Positions 1 through 7,827 of a stretch of 64,000 bases of DNA are shown here, piece by piece. The stretch covers positions 4,092,001-4,156,000 of the forward strand of contig NZ_CP078013.2 in the NCBI RefSeq assembly GCF_024112395.2, in the 5' to 3' direction. How positions within the stretch are numbered: the first letter of the stretch is position 1; each line of letters opens with the position of its first letter. Position numbers and translations under genes: made by a program. The notes beneath the pieces were generated by a model. That model saw nothing but the letters and a program-made list of their open reading frames with translations, did no database searches and was not told where the DNA came from. The stretch comes from Pseudomonas pergaminensis. Its GTDB lineage: Bacteria; Pseudomonadota; Gammaproteobacteria; Pseudomonadales; Pseudomonadaceae.

Positions 1-309
1 GTGCGGCCCTTGCACGAAGGCCATGCCGATGGTGATGGCGCCCCAGGTGATCATGATGCGTGCAAACCAACGCCGCGCGCCGAAGCGGTCGAGCATCAGG
101 TTGCTGGGGATCTCGAACAGGAAGTAGCCAATGAAGAACAACCCCGCACCCAGGCCATAGGCGGCGTCGCCGATGCCGACGTCGGCGCCCATGTGCAACT
201 TGGCGAAGCCCACGGCGGAGCGGTCCACGTAGGCGATCAGGTACAGCAGGATCAGGAAGGGAATCAGTTTCAGCGTGATGCGCCGAATAAGCCGCAGTTC
301 CTGGCTCAT
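1..309 (-). CDS. MFS transporter, ACS family (sugar-acid/anion permease), N-terminal part only
   Basis: This is the first 103 residues of a major facilitator superfamily permease; the rest lies beyond the left edge. The N-terminus (MSQELRLIRRI) is followed by a first membrane helix ending in LIAYVDRSAVGFAK, which is the signature of the anion:cation symporter family (galactonate, glucarate, tartrate, phthalate carriers). The loop LMLDRFGARRW is the usual MFS motif between helices 2 and 3. It diverges from the sugar-acid dehydratase at 502, and the shared promoter carries two GntR-type operator sites, so it probably imports the acid that the dehydratase uses. The exact substrate cannot be read from this fragment. 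Confidence 0.88.
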   Translation of the reverse strand, partial: MSQELRLIRRITLKLIPFLILLYLIAYVDRSAVGFAKLHMGADVGIGDAAYGLGAGLFFIGYFLFEIPSNLMLDRFGARRWFARIMITWGAITIGMAFVQGPH

Positions 310-402
310 GGGGTCGATCTCCGATTGTTGTTTTTATAGAAGCTCGGGGGACGCCTCTCGCGAAAATCCGCCAGGGCCATACCTCAGTGAAGACCGACTA
401 TA

Positions 403-487
403 TAGTATGACTATTTGCAAAACAACTCTTCCAAAGCATCGATTTTGCGCTTATGTTTAAGCACGCATAGAACATATAGTCATACAA
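403..487. promoter_or_regulatory. Two FadR/GntR-type operator sites in the MFS-dehydratase divergent promoter
   Basis: TAGTATGACTA at 403-413 and TAGTCATACAA at 477-487 both fit the FadR-subfamily GntR consensus TNGTNNNACNA exactly. The two sites are inverted relative to each other and sit between the divergent MFS gene and the dehydratase. The GntR regulator encoded at 2287 is the obvious candidate to bind them, with the sugar acid or a downstream intermediate as inducer. The match is seen in the sequence; the binding is inferred. Confidence 0.65.
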
Positions 488-501
488 TAAGAGAATCGAT
501 C

Positions 502-2238
502 ATGCCTGATAAAAAGCCCGGCCTACGCTCTGCCCAGTGGTTTGGTACCGCCGACAAGAACGGCTTCATGTACCGCAGCTGGATGAAGAACCAGGGCATT
601 GCCGACCATCAGTTCCATGGCAAGCCGATCATCGGCATCTGCAATACCTGGTCGGAGCTGACCCCGTGCAACGCGCATTTCCGCCAGATTGCCGAGCACG
701 TCAAACGCGGCGTGATCGAGGCCGGTGGCTTCCCGGTGGAATTCCCGGTGTTCTCCAACGGCGAGTCGAACCTGCGCCCTACCGCGATGCTGACCCGCAA
801 CCTGGCAAGCATGGACGTGGAAGAGGCGATTCGTGGCAACCCGATTGACGGCGTGGTGTTGCTGACTGGCTGCGACAAGACCACCCCCGCGCTGCTGATG
901 GGCGCGGCCAGCTGCGATGTGCCGGCCATCGTCGTGACCGGCGGGCCGATGCTCAATGGCAAGCACAAGGGCCAGGACATTGGCTCGGGCACGGTGGTGT
1001 GGCAGCTCAGCGAGCAGGTCAAGGCTGGCACCATCACGCTGGATGATTTCCTCGCGGCCGAGGGCGGCATGTCGCGTTCGGCAGGCACCTGCAACACCAT
1101 GGGCACCGCCTCGACCATGGCGTGCATGGCCGAGGCATTGGGCACTTCCCTGCCCCACAACGCCGCGATCCCGGCAGTGGATGCGCGGCGCTATGTGCTG
1201 GCGCATATGTCGGGCATGCGTGCGGTCGAGATGGTGCGCGAAGACTTGAAGCTGTCGAAGATTCTCACCAAGGAAGCGTTCGAAAACGCGATCCGTGTGA
1301 ATGCGGCCATCGGCGGTTCGACCAACGCGGTGATCCACCTCAAAGCCATCGCCGGGCGCATCGGCGTCGAACTCGACCTGGATGACTGGACCCGCATTGG
1401 CCGTGGCATGCCGACCATTGTCGACCTGCAACCCTCGGGGCGCTTCCTGATGGAAGAGTTCTACTACGCCGGTGGCCTGCCCGCCGTGCTGCGCCGTCTC
1501 GGTGAAGCCAACCTGATCCCGCACCCGAACGCCCTGACCGTGAACGGCAAGTCCCTGGGCGAGAACACGCAGGACTCGCCGATCTATGGCCAGGACGAGG
1601 TGATCCGCACCCTCGACAACCCAATCCGCGCCGACGGCGGCATTTGTGTATTGCGCGGCAACCTGGCGCCGCTGGGTGCGGTGCTCAAGCCGTCAGCCGC
1701 CAGCCCGGCACTGATGCAGCACCGAGGCCGCGCGGTGGTGTTCGAGAACTTTGACATGTACAAGGCGCGCATCAACGACCCGGAGCTGGACGTCGACGCC
1801 AACTCGATCCTGGTCATGAAAAACTGCGGCCCCAAGGGTTACCCAGGCATGGCCGAAGTCGGCAACATGGGCTTGCCCGCCAAGCTGTTGGCCCAGGGCG
1901 TGACGGACATGGTGCGGATTTCCGATGCACGCATGAGCGGCACCGCGTACGGCACGGTGGTGTTGCATGTGGCGCCGGAAGCCGCTGCCGGCGGGCCATT
2001 GGCCACGGTGCAGGAAGGTGACTGGATCGAACTGGACTGCGCCAACGGCCGCCTGCACCTGGACATTCCCGACGCAGAGCTGGCAGCACGCATGGCTGAC
2101 CTGGCGCCCCCACAGAACCTCATTGTCGGCGGCTATCGCCAGCTGTACATCGACCATGTGCTGCAGGCCGACCAGGGCTGCGACTTTGACTTCCTGGTGG
2201 GCTGCCGAGGGGCTGAAGTCCCCCGGCATTCCCACTAA
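502..2238 (+). CDS. Sugar-acid dehydratase, IlvD/EDD family (L-arabinonate dehydratase-like)
   Basis: This 578-residue enzyme removes water from an aldonic acid to give a 2-keto-3-deoxy acid. It follows the L-arabinonate dehydratase of Rhizobium closely along its whole length, as recalled. The three [2Fe-2S] ligand cysteines are C56 (TPCN), C124 (TGCDKT) and C197 (GTCNTMGTA), a constant three residues from the rhizobial positions. K126 is the lysine expected to be carbamylated for Mg binding, and the C-terminal RISDARMSGTAYGT stretch carries the catalytic serine. The chosen ATG at 502 removes a 29-residue in-frame extension that runs through the operator region. It sits between a divergent MFS importer and a GntR repressor. 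D-xylonate or D-galactonate are alternative substrates. Confidence 0.88.
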   Translation: MPDKKPGLRSAQWFGTADKNGFMYRSWMKNQGIADHQFHGKPIIGICNTWSELTPCNAHFRQIAEHVKRGVIEAGGFPVEFPVFSNGESNLRPTAMLTRNLASMDVEEAIRGNPIDGVVLLTGCDKTTPALLMGAASCDVPAIVVTGGPMLNGKHKGQDIGSGTVVWQLSEQVKAGTITLDDFLAAEGGMSRSAGTCNTMGTASTMACMAEALGTSLPHNAAIPAVDARRYVLAHMSGMRAVEMVREDLKLSKILTKEAFENAIRVNAAIGGSTNAVIHLKAIAGRIGVELDLDDWTRIGRGMPTIVDLQPSGRFLMEEFYYAGGLPAVLRRLGEANLIPHPNALTVNGKSLGENTQDSPIYGQDEVIRTLDNPIRADGGICVLRGNLAPLGAVLKPSAASPALMQHRGRAVVFENFDMYKARINDPELDVDANSILVMKNCGPKGYPGMAEVGNMGLPAKLLAQGVTDMVRISDARMSGTAYGTVVLHVAPEAAAGGPLATVQEGDWIELDCANGRLHLDIPDAELAARMADLAPPQNLIVGGYRQLYIDHVLQADQGCDFDFLVGCRGAEVPRHSH

Positions 2239-2286
2239 TTGGGATGCTATGATGCTGCGAATTCAAGCCAGAGCCTCCCCGTAGTC

Positions 2287-3009
2287 ATGGATCACCAGCC
2301 GCCCAAGCCGCGCAAGAGCCAGCATGCCCAGATCGTTCAGGACTTGGGCATGCACATCGTTTCCGGTCGCTTCAAGCCTGAAGAACGGCTGCCCATGGAG
2401 GCCACGCTCTGCGAGGAGTACCAGGTCAGCCGCTCGGTGTTGCGTGAAGCCACGCGGGTGCTCAGCGCCAAGGGCCTGGTGTATTCCAAGCCACGGGTGG
2501 GCGCGGTGGTGCGGCCTCGGTTGAAATGGCACCTGCTCGACCCGGACGTGCTGTCCTGGTTGATGCAGTCCACGCCCCACAGCGAATTCTTCAACACCCT
2601 GGCCGGGGTGCGGCGCATCCTCGAACCGGAGATCGCCGCCATGGCCGCGACCACCGCCACCGATGAAGACATCGCGACCATCGAACAAGCCTACCTGGGC
2701 ATGGAAACCGCGCAGACCCACGAACAGCTGCTACAGGCCGACCTGGACTTCCACCGCGCCATTGCCGACGCCACCCGCAACGACCTGCTGGCCTACATGT
2801 GCAACATGCTGTCGCTGCCGTTGCGTGAGTCGATCAACATCACTAACCGCCGCCCGGACATCCAGGGCCTGAGCCTGCCCCGGCACAAGGCGATCCTCAC
2901 CGCAATCCAGAACCGCGACGCCCTGGGCGCGCGGCACGCGTCGCTGGTGCAATTGGATGACACGCGGGTGGCGCTGGATACGGTGATGAATGTGCTCACG
3001 CCGCTCTGA
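2287..3009 (+). CDS. GntR family (FadR subfamily, FCD domain) transcriptional regulator
   Basis: A 240-residue regulator with an N-terminal winged helix (about residues 12-78, including MEATLCEEYQVSRSVLREA) and an all-helical FCD effector domain (about 95-230). FCD metal/ligand residues are visible as DLDFHRAIADATRN and, later, SLPRHKAILTAIQ. It lies 48 bp after the dehydratase on the same strand, so it is probably in the same operon. DgoR-type galactonate repressors have this architecture. Two TNGTNNNACNA sites in the promoter at 403-487 suggest it represses the divergent transporter and its own operon. The ATG at 2287 is preferred over the GTG/ATG-like starts nearer the dehydratase stop because the conserved region begins just after it. 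Confidence 0.88.
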   Translation: MDHQPPKPRKSQHAQIVQDLGMHIVSGRFKPEERLPMEATLCEEYQVSRSVLREATRVLSAKGLVYSKPRVGAVVRPRLKWHLLDPDVLSWLMQSTPHSEFFNTLAGVRRILEPEIAAMAATTATDEDIATIEQAYLGMETAQTHEQLLQADLDFHRAIADATRNDLLAYMCNMLSLPLRESINITNRRPDIQGLSLPRHKAILTAIQNRDALGARHASLVQLDDTRVALDTVMNVLTPL

Positions 3010-3055
3010 GCGCCAGGCCAAAACCACGCGCTATCAGGTGAACACCGATTCAAAA

Positions 3056-3145
3056 TGTGGGAGCGGGCTTGCTCACGAATGCAGGGTGTCAGTCACTGAA
3101 TGTATTGGCTGACACACCGCATTCGCGAGCAAGCCCGCTCCCACA
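3056..3145. repeat. REPIN-like inverted repeat (family with TGTGGGAGCGGGCTTGCTC arms)
   Basis: The left arm TGTGGGAGCGGGCTTGCTC and the right arm GAGCAAGCCCGCTCCCACA are reverse complements and enclose about 50 bp that is itself partly symmetric (GTGTCAG / CTGACAC). It sits between the convergent ends of the GntR gene and the TonB receptor gene. Closely related copies lie at 33838-33925 and 39719-39808. Such elements are typical of Pseudomonas and can act as transcript 3'-end hairpins. Confidence 0.85.
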
Positions 3146-3163
3146 GGTATACCTGCGTACGCC

Positions 3164-5290
3164 TTATAGGGTGTAGGCGATCCCGACCTGAACGGTGCGG
3201 GGTTCGCCTGGGTAGGCATACACATTGCCGAACGCTCCCTCTTCATACTCGCGATTGAACAGGTTTTTCACGTCCAGGTTCAGCCGTACCTTGTCGTTGA
3301 CCTTGTAGTAGCCGAGCAGGTCGACCACGGTGTAGGCGTCCATCGAGAATGCCGTGTTGGACGTCTGCCCGGCGCGCTCATCCACGTATTTAGCGCCGGC
3401 CCCCAAGCCGAGGCCTTTCAGCGTGCCGTCCTGGAATTCATAGACGTTGAGCAAGCTGAAGCTGTTGCGCGGGATGTTCAGCAAGCGCGTGCCAGTGCGC
3501 AGGGTGTTGTCCTTGGTGACTTCGGCGTCGACGTAGGCATACCCACCGATCACGCGCCACTCGGGGGTGATGTTGCCTGCCACATTCAGGTCCAATCCGC
3601 GGCTGCGTACCTGGCCGGCGGCGACGCTGAAGGTGGAGTCCAGGGGATCGGTGGTGAGCACGTTTTTCTTCTCGATCTGGTAGATCGCTGCGTCGACGCT
3701 CAACTGGCGATCGAGGGCTTCCCACTTGATGCCCATCTCATAGGACTTGCCTTTCTCCGGCTCAAAACCGCCGCCCTGGCGGCTGGCACCGGTGTTGGGC
3801 TTGAACGAGCGCGCGGCGTCGGCGTACACCGCGACGGTGTCGGTGAGGTCGTAAATCACGCCAACGCGGGGGGTGACTGCATTGTCGCTGGCTTCCCAGC
3901 TTTTACCGCCTGGTACATAAGTGTGGTAGTCGTGTTCGAAGCGTTCGAAGCGTGCGCCGGCCAGCACTCTCAGGCGTTCGGTGAGGGCCACCTGGTCCTG
4001 GACGAACGCGGCGTAGGTCTTGAGGTTTTCCTTGTCATGGGTCGGCGTGCGCGTGAGCGCCGGGCGCGCCTGGCCGTAGACCGGGTTAAAGATGTCGATG
4101 GCATAAGCGCCCACCGCGCCGCTGGAGCGCTGGATGATCGACTTGTAATCGTAGTCTTCGAACTCGACGCCGGTGAGCAGGGTGTGATCGAAGCCGGCCG
4201 TGGAAAAATGCCCGGTGAGGTTGAGCTGGGTGTCTTTGTCGGTCCACTCCAGCTTGCGGTAGTTGAAGTTGCGACCCAGGGTGCGGCCGTCAGCAGCCAG
4301 GCCGTTGGCTTCGATGGCGTTGCCTTGCAGGGTGCCGTCCAGCCATTGGAAACCGCCGCCCAGGGTCCAGTTGTCATTGAGCAGGTGTTCGAAACGCAGC
4401 TGGGCCATGCTGTTGTCATTGTGCAATTTGCCGACGTCTTTCTCGCCCCAGAAGGTGTCGCGCGACGGCGTACCCTTTTGATTCGGATAACGTGTCAGGC
4501 CACGGTCCAGCGGGTGATTGTTGCGCATGAAATCACCTTCGAAGATCACCTTGGTGGCATCGGTGGCTTGCCAGGTGATGACCGGGGTCACGCCGTAGCG
4601 TTCGGTTTCCACATGATCACGGAAGGTGTCGCCGCCCTCGCCCACCACGTTCAGGCGATAGGCCAGGCGGCCCTGTTCGTCCAGAGGCCCCGATGCGTCG
4701 AGTGTGGCGCGCTGCATGCCCTGGTCATCCAACTGGCTGCCGAGGGTCACGGTCGGCTCGGCCAATGGCTGCTTGGACACCACGTTGAAGGTACCGCCAG
4801 GATCGCCCCGGCCATAGAGCATGGTTGCCGGGCCGCGCAGGACTTCCAGACGTTCAATGGTGTTGGCGTCGGGCATGTTCGGATAGCCGCGGTTGATCGG
4901 GAAACCATTGCGGTAGAACTCGCCCGTGGTAAAGCCGCGCACAGTGAAGGTGGTGAGCCCTTGCCCGCCGAAGTTGTTGGCACGGCCAACGCCGCCGGCA
5001 TAGTCCAGGGCGTCTTGCAGGCGGGTGGCGCCGATATCCTCGACCACCGCCTTGGACACCACACTGATGGACTGCGGGGTTTCGTGGATCGAGGTGTCGG
5101 TGCGCGTCGCACTGGCCGAGCGGGTGGCGTGGTAGCCCTGCACCGGTCCCTGGGCGGTTTCATAATCGGCAGTGCCGGTGATGCTGGTGGCTTGCAGCTC
5201 GATCGTGGCTCTTTCAACCGGCTCGAGCTGCGCCCAGCTCAAAGGGGAAAACGCTTGAAGCACACACACGGAAACCAGGGTACGACGCAT
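3164..5290 (-). CDS. TonB-dependent outer-membrane siderophore receptor
   Basis: A 708-residue protein with a signal peptide (cleavage after SWA, about residue 20), a plug domain (about 55-170, with ETPQSISVVSKAVVEDIG and the LEVLRGPATMLYGRGDPGG block) and a C-terminal 22-strand beta-barrel. There is no N-terminal secretin/STN extension, so it should be a plain transporter without a sigma/anti-sigma signalling arm. The plug and barrel resemble ferric-siderophore receptors of the FhuA/FoxA/FiuA type; the ligand cannot be assigned. The barrel ends in YTL rather than the aromatic residue most outer-membrane proteins carry. A Fur-box-like site lies about 90 bp upstream, suggesting iron repression. 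Confidence 0.9.
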   Translation of the reverse strand: MRRTLVSVCVLQAFSPLSWAQLEPVERATIELQATSITGTADYETAQGPVQGYHATRSASATRTDTSIHETPQSISVVSKAVVEDIGATRLQDALDYAGGVGRANNFGGQGLTTFTVRGFTTGEFYRNGFPINRGYPNMPDANTIERLEVLRGPATMLYGRGDPGGTFNVVSKQPLAEPTVTLGSQLDDQGMQRATLDASGPLDEQGRLAYRLNVVGEGGDTFRDHVETERYGVTPVITWQATDATKVIFEGDFMRNNHPLDRGLTRYPNQKGTPSRDTFWGEKDVGKLHNDNSMAQLRFEHLLNDNWTLGGGFQWLDGTLQGNAIEANGLAADGRTLGRNFNYRKLEWTDKDTQLNLTGHFSTAGFDHTLLTGVEFEDYDYKSIIQRSSGAVGAYAIDIFNPVYGQARPALTRTPTHDKENLKTYAAFVQDQVALTERLRVLAGARFERFEHDYHTYVPGGKSWEASDNAVTPRVGVIYDLTDTVAVYADAARSFKPNTGASRQGGGFEPEKGKSYEMGIKWEALDRQLSVDAAIYQIEKKNVLTTDPLDSTFSVAAGQVRSRGLDLNVAGNITPEWRVIGGYAYVDAEVTKDNTLRTGTRLLNIPRNSFSLLNVYEFQDGTLKGLGLGAGAKYVDERAGQTSNTAFSMDAYTVVDLLGYYKVNDKVRLNLDVKNLFNREYEEGAFGNVYAYPGEPRTVQVGIAYTL

Positions 5291-5375
5291 GAGATGAACC
5301 TAGTGAAAGAGCCAGATGGAGCGGCATATCTGCCAATTTTTGTGCGGCGCAGGGTATACCAACTTTCACACCATT

Positions 5376-5394
5376 GATATGCATTCTCATTTGT
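5376..5394 (-). promoter_or_regulatory. Candidate Fur box upstream of the TonB receptor
   Basis: On the minus strand the 19-mer reads ACAAATGAGAATGCATATC. By eye it matches 13 of 19 positions of the classical Fur consensus, including the central AATGA-AAT and the terminal TATC. It lies 86 bp upstream of the receptor start, where iron-dependent repression would be expected. The SRAP gene starts 70 bp away on the other strand and could also be affected. Confidence 0.55.
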
Positions 5395-5463
5395 CATGTT
5401 CAAATTTGTGCAAGCGTGCGCACGGTGGCGGCTAAGCTCAGGGTTCAGCCGGAGGATCCAGCC

Positions 5464-6153
5464 ATGTGCGGACGACTTTCGCAGTACCGCGGCATTCATG
5501 ATTTTGTGGCGGCCTTGAGCATGCCCAATGCCCTCGCCGATTCGGCGGGCGATCAGGCCCGCTACAACGTCGCGCCCTCCACCCTGGTGACGCTGCTGCA
5601 TCTGGACAACGAGGTGCTGCACGCCGACCGCGTGCGCTGGGGCTGGCGCCCGCATTGGGCCAAGAACCGAGCAGCGCCGATCAACGCCCGCGCCGAAACA
5701 GTCGCCCACGGTGCGTTCTTCCGGGCGATCTGGCCACACCGTGCGATAACGCCGGTGGACAACTGGTTTGAATGGGTGGATGAAGGCGGCCCGAAAAAGC
5801 AGCCTTACCTGATACGGCGAAGGGACGGCGCGCCCGTGCTGTGCGCCGCCATCGGCCAGCTACCCGACGCCGATGAAGGCGCGGGCGAGCACGATGGGTT
5901 TGTGATCATCACCGCCGACAGCGCCGGCGGCATGGTCGACATCCACGACCGCCGGCCGGTGGTGCTCAACCCGGCACTGGCGCGTGAATGGCTGGACCCG
6001 GCGACAACCAAGGGCCGGGCCGAGCAGATGGTGCTGTTCCAGGGAGAACCTTGCGATGTGTTCGAATGGTTCAGGGTGGACACGGCGGTAGGCAATACGC
6101 GCAATGATGGGCCCGGTTTGCTTGAGCCCGTCGGCGATCAACCTCAGCGATAG
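5464..6153 (+). CDS. yedK: SRAP family protein (YedK/HMCES), abasic-site DNA-protein crosslinker
   Basis: A 229-residue SOS-response-associated protein. The protein starts MCGR, so Cys2 becomes the N-terminal residue after Met removal; in this family it forms a thiazolidine crosslink with abasic sites in single-stranded DNA. The other conserved active-site elements are visible: NARAET (Asn), WFEW (Glu) and DIHDRRPVVL (His). The ATG at 5464 is fixed by the need for Cys2. Its last 10 bp overlap the 3' end of the convergent xenA gene. I see no clear LexA box just upstream. Confidence 0.93.
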   Translation: MCGRLSQYRGIHDFVAALSMPNALADSAGDQARYNVAPSTLVTLLHLDNEVLHADRVRWGWRPHWAKNRAAPINARAETVAHGAFFRAIWPHRAITPVDNWFEWVDEGGPKKQPYLIRRRDGAPVLCAAIGQLPDADEGAGEHDGFVIITADSAGGMVDIHDRRPVVLNPALAREWLDPATTKGRAEQMVLFQGEPCDVFEWFRVDTAVGNTRNDGPGLLEPVGDQPQR

Positions 6154-7235
6154 CGTTCCAACCAATGCGCGTAAGGCGCAGGCAAGGTCCACGACGACTT
6201 CTCAACCCCCAGTTCCTTGGCTGCAAAGTAGGCCCAATGCGGGTCTGCCAGGTGTGCACGGCCCACTGATACCAGGTCCAGATGCCCGGCCTGCAACGCG
6301 CCTTCGGCCAGTTGCGGGGTGCCAAAGCCCCAGGCCGAAGTCACCGGGATACCGGCTTCACGACGCACACGCTCAGCAATCGGCCCCATGAATGCCGGGC
6401 CCCACGGGATGTTGGTGTCAGGGATGGTGAACCCGACGCTGACGCTCAGCAGGTCCAGGCCACCGGCTTTGAAACGACGGGCCAGTTCGATGGATTCGGT
6501 GAGGGTCTGCTCGTCGCGGCCATCGTATTCGATCACGCCGAAACGCGCGGTGAGCGGCAGGTTTTCCGGCCAGACTTCACGCACGGCGGCCAGGGTTTCC
6601 AGGAGGAAACGGCTGCGGTTGTCGAAGCTGCCACCGTAGGCGTCGGTGCGCTGGTTGGAGTGTTCGGAGAAGAAGCTCTGGCCCAGGTAACCGTGGGCGA
6701 AGTGCAGCTCGATCCATTCAAAACCGGCGTCGCGGGCACGGCGGGCAGCGTCGACGAAGTCCTGGCGCACCCGGGCGATGTCGTCCAGGGTCATCGCGCG
6801 CGGCACCTGCGGCAGGTTGGCACCGAAGGCGATGGCCGAGGGGGCGATGGTTTCCCAGCTGCGGGCATCGGAGGCGGCGATATGGTCGTCACCTTCCCAC
6901 GGGCGGTTGGCGCTGGCCTTGCGACCGGCGTGGCCGATCTGGATGCCCGGCACCGAGCCGGCAGCCTTGATAGCCTTGACCATCGGCACGAAGGCCTCGG
7001 CGTGCGCATCGCTCCAGAGGCCGGCGCAGCCCGGGGTGATGCGGCCTTCCGGCGCGACGGCGGTGGCTTCGACCACCACCAGACCGGCACCGCCACGGGC
7101 CATGCTGGCCAGGTGCACCAGGTGCCAGTCATTGACGATGCCATCTTCGGCCATGTACTGGCACATCGGCGGGATAGCGATGCGATTGCGCAGGGTGACG
7201 TCTTTGAGGGTGAACGGTTCGAACAAAGCGGACAT
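6144..7235 (-). CDS. xenA: XenA-type NADPH-dependent old yellow enzyme (xenobiotic reductase A)
   Basis: A 363-residue FMN-dependent ene-reductase, the same length as P. putida XenA and nearly identical to it as recalled. It has the XenA-specific C25 (PPMCQYM), the substrate-binding pair H178 and H181 (HFAH), the phosphate-binding loop near GFGTPQLAE, and a tryptophan close to the C-terminus (SSWTLPAPYAHW). It reduces nitrate esters, quinones and enones in the cytoplasm. The start at 7235 (MSALFEPF) replaces a 36-residue upstream extension that would run through the operator. It diverges from a small ArsR-type regulator, with a perfect palindrome between them. Confidence 0.95.
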   Translation of the reverse strand: MSALFEPFTLKDVTLRNRIAIPPMCQYMAEDGIVNDWHLVHLASMARGGAGLVVVEATAVAPEGRITPGCAGLWSDAHAEAFVPMVKAIKAAGSVPGIQIGHAGRKASANRPWEGDDHIAASDARSWETIAPSAIAFGANLPQVPRAMTLDDIARVRQDFVDAARRARDAGFEWIELHFAHGYLGQSFFSEHSNQRTDAYGGSFDNRSRFLLETLAAVREVWPENLPLTARFGVIEYDGRDEQTLTESIELARRFKAGGLDLLSVSVGFTIPDTNIPWGPAFMGPIAERVRREAGIPVTSAWGFGTPQLAEGALQAGHLDLVSVGRAHLADPHWAYFAAKELGVEKSSWTLPAPYAHWLERYR

Positions 7236-7265
7236 GGAGAACTCCAGGAGCGAGTGAGTGATTCG

Positions 7266-7289
7266 ATAGTTCGATGGTAATCGAACTAT
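7266..7289. promoter_or_regulatory. Perfect 10-bp inverted repeat between xenA and the ArsR-type gene
   Basis: ATAGTTCGAT (7266-7275) and ATCGAACTAT (7280-7289) are exact reverse complements separated by GGTA. The site lies 31 bp upstream of the xenA start and 25 bp upstream of the divergent regulator start, so one bound dimer could block both promoters. It is the clearest operator in this intergenic region and probably the site of the adjacent ArsR-type repressor. Confidence 0.75.
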
Positions 7290-7313
7290 GGTATTCAACG
7301 ATACCCCCCTGTT

Positions 7314-7625
7314 ATGATTCATTTCATGCGAGCCTTTAAACACCCTCCCCTTGAAGACCTGACCCTCGAACGCCTGCTGTACGCGTTGAGTGATCCGGTG
7401 CGCCTCGACATCGTACGCTGCCTGGCGGGCGTGCCCGAGGCCACCTGTGGCGAACTGGACGGCGGACGGCCCAAGTCAAGCATGTCCCATCACTTTCGCG
7501 TGTTGCGCGACGCCGGGCTGGTACATACCCGCAGCGTGGGGACCACTCATCTGAATTCGTTGCGTGCCGAGGTGCTTGAGGAACGCTTTCCCGGTTTACT
7601 CGGGTGCATCCTCGCGCAGCACTGA
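7314..7625 (+). CDS. ArsR-family helix-turn-helix transcriptional regulator
   Basis: A 103-residue winged-helix protein; an alternative ATG at 7326 would give 99 residues, and neither start has a strong Shine-Dalgarno sequence. The core LYALSDPVRLDIVRCLAG, then the recognition helix KSSMSHHFRVLRDAGLV and the wing VGTTHLNSL, is standard ArsR/SmtB architecture. No CxC metal motif is present, so it is not a typical metal sensor and more likely responds to a reactive organic compound or redox signal. It is divergent from xenA, with an operator-like palindrome between them. Confidence 0.9.
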   Translation: MIHFMRAFKHPPLEDLTLERLLYALSDPVRLDIVRCLAGVPEATCGELDGGRPKSSMSHHFRVLRDAGLVHTRSVGTTHLNSLRAEVLEERFPGLLGCILAQH

Positions 7626-7632
7626 GCCAGGA

Positions 7633-7827
7633 TCAGGCTGGCGGATCACCCTCCCCCTGCACAGCATCACGGCTCGGCGCACCGCCGAATTTGAGTGCAC
7701 CAATCCGCCCTTGCAGCTGGTCGACAAATTGCTGCGCCTCCAACCGTGTGTTGAACATCATGCTCAGGTCACCCAGGCGCAGCAGGCAACCCTTGGGTGA
7801 ATCCACGTCTTCCAACTCAATCTTCAT
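7633..7827 (-). CDS. Small conserved-looking hypothetical protein, 64 aa
   Basis: A 64-residue reading frame beginning MKIELEDVDSPKGCLL and ending GEGDPPA. It overlaps the 3' end of the diguanylate cyclase gene by 11 bp on the same strand, which suggests translational coupling. The amphipathic segment RLEAQQFVDQLQGRIGALKF could form one helix. I recognise no family. It is called because of the tight overlap and coherent start; a longer in-frame extension upstream is an artefact inside the cyclase gene. Confidence 0.6.
   Translation of the reverse strand: MKIELEDVDSPKGCLLRLGDLSMMFNTRLEAQQFVDQLQGRIGALKFGGAPSRDAVQGEGDPPA

Noticed and set aside
1..339. Plus-strand 112-codon frame at the left edge
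   Set aside because: The minus-strand MFS N-terminus has the family signature; this frame is its complement.
3923..5377. 484-codon plus-strand frame antisense to the TonB receptor
   Set aside because: The receptor has clear plug and barrel motifs; the antisense frame runs through its promoter with no domain.
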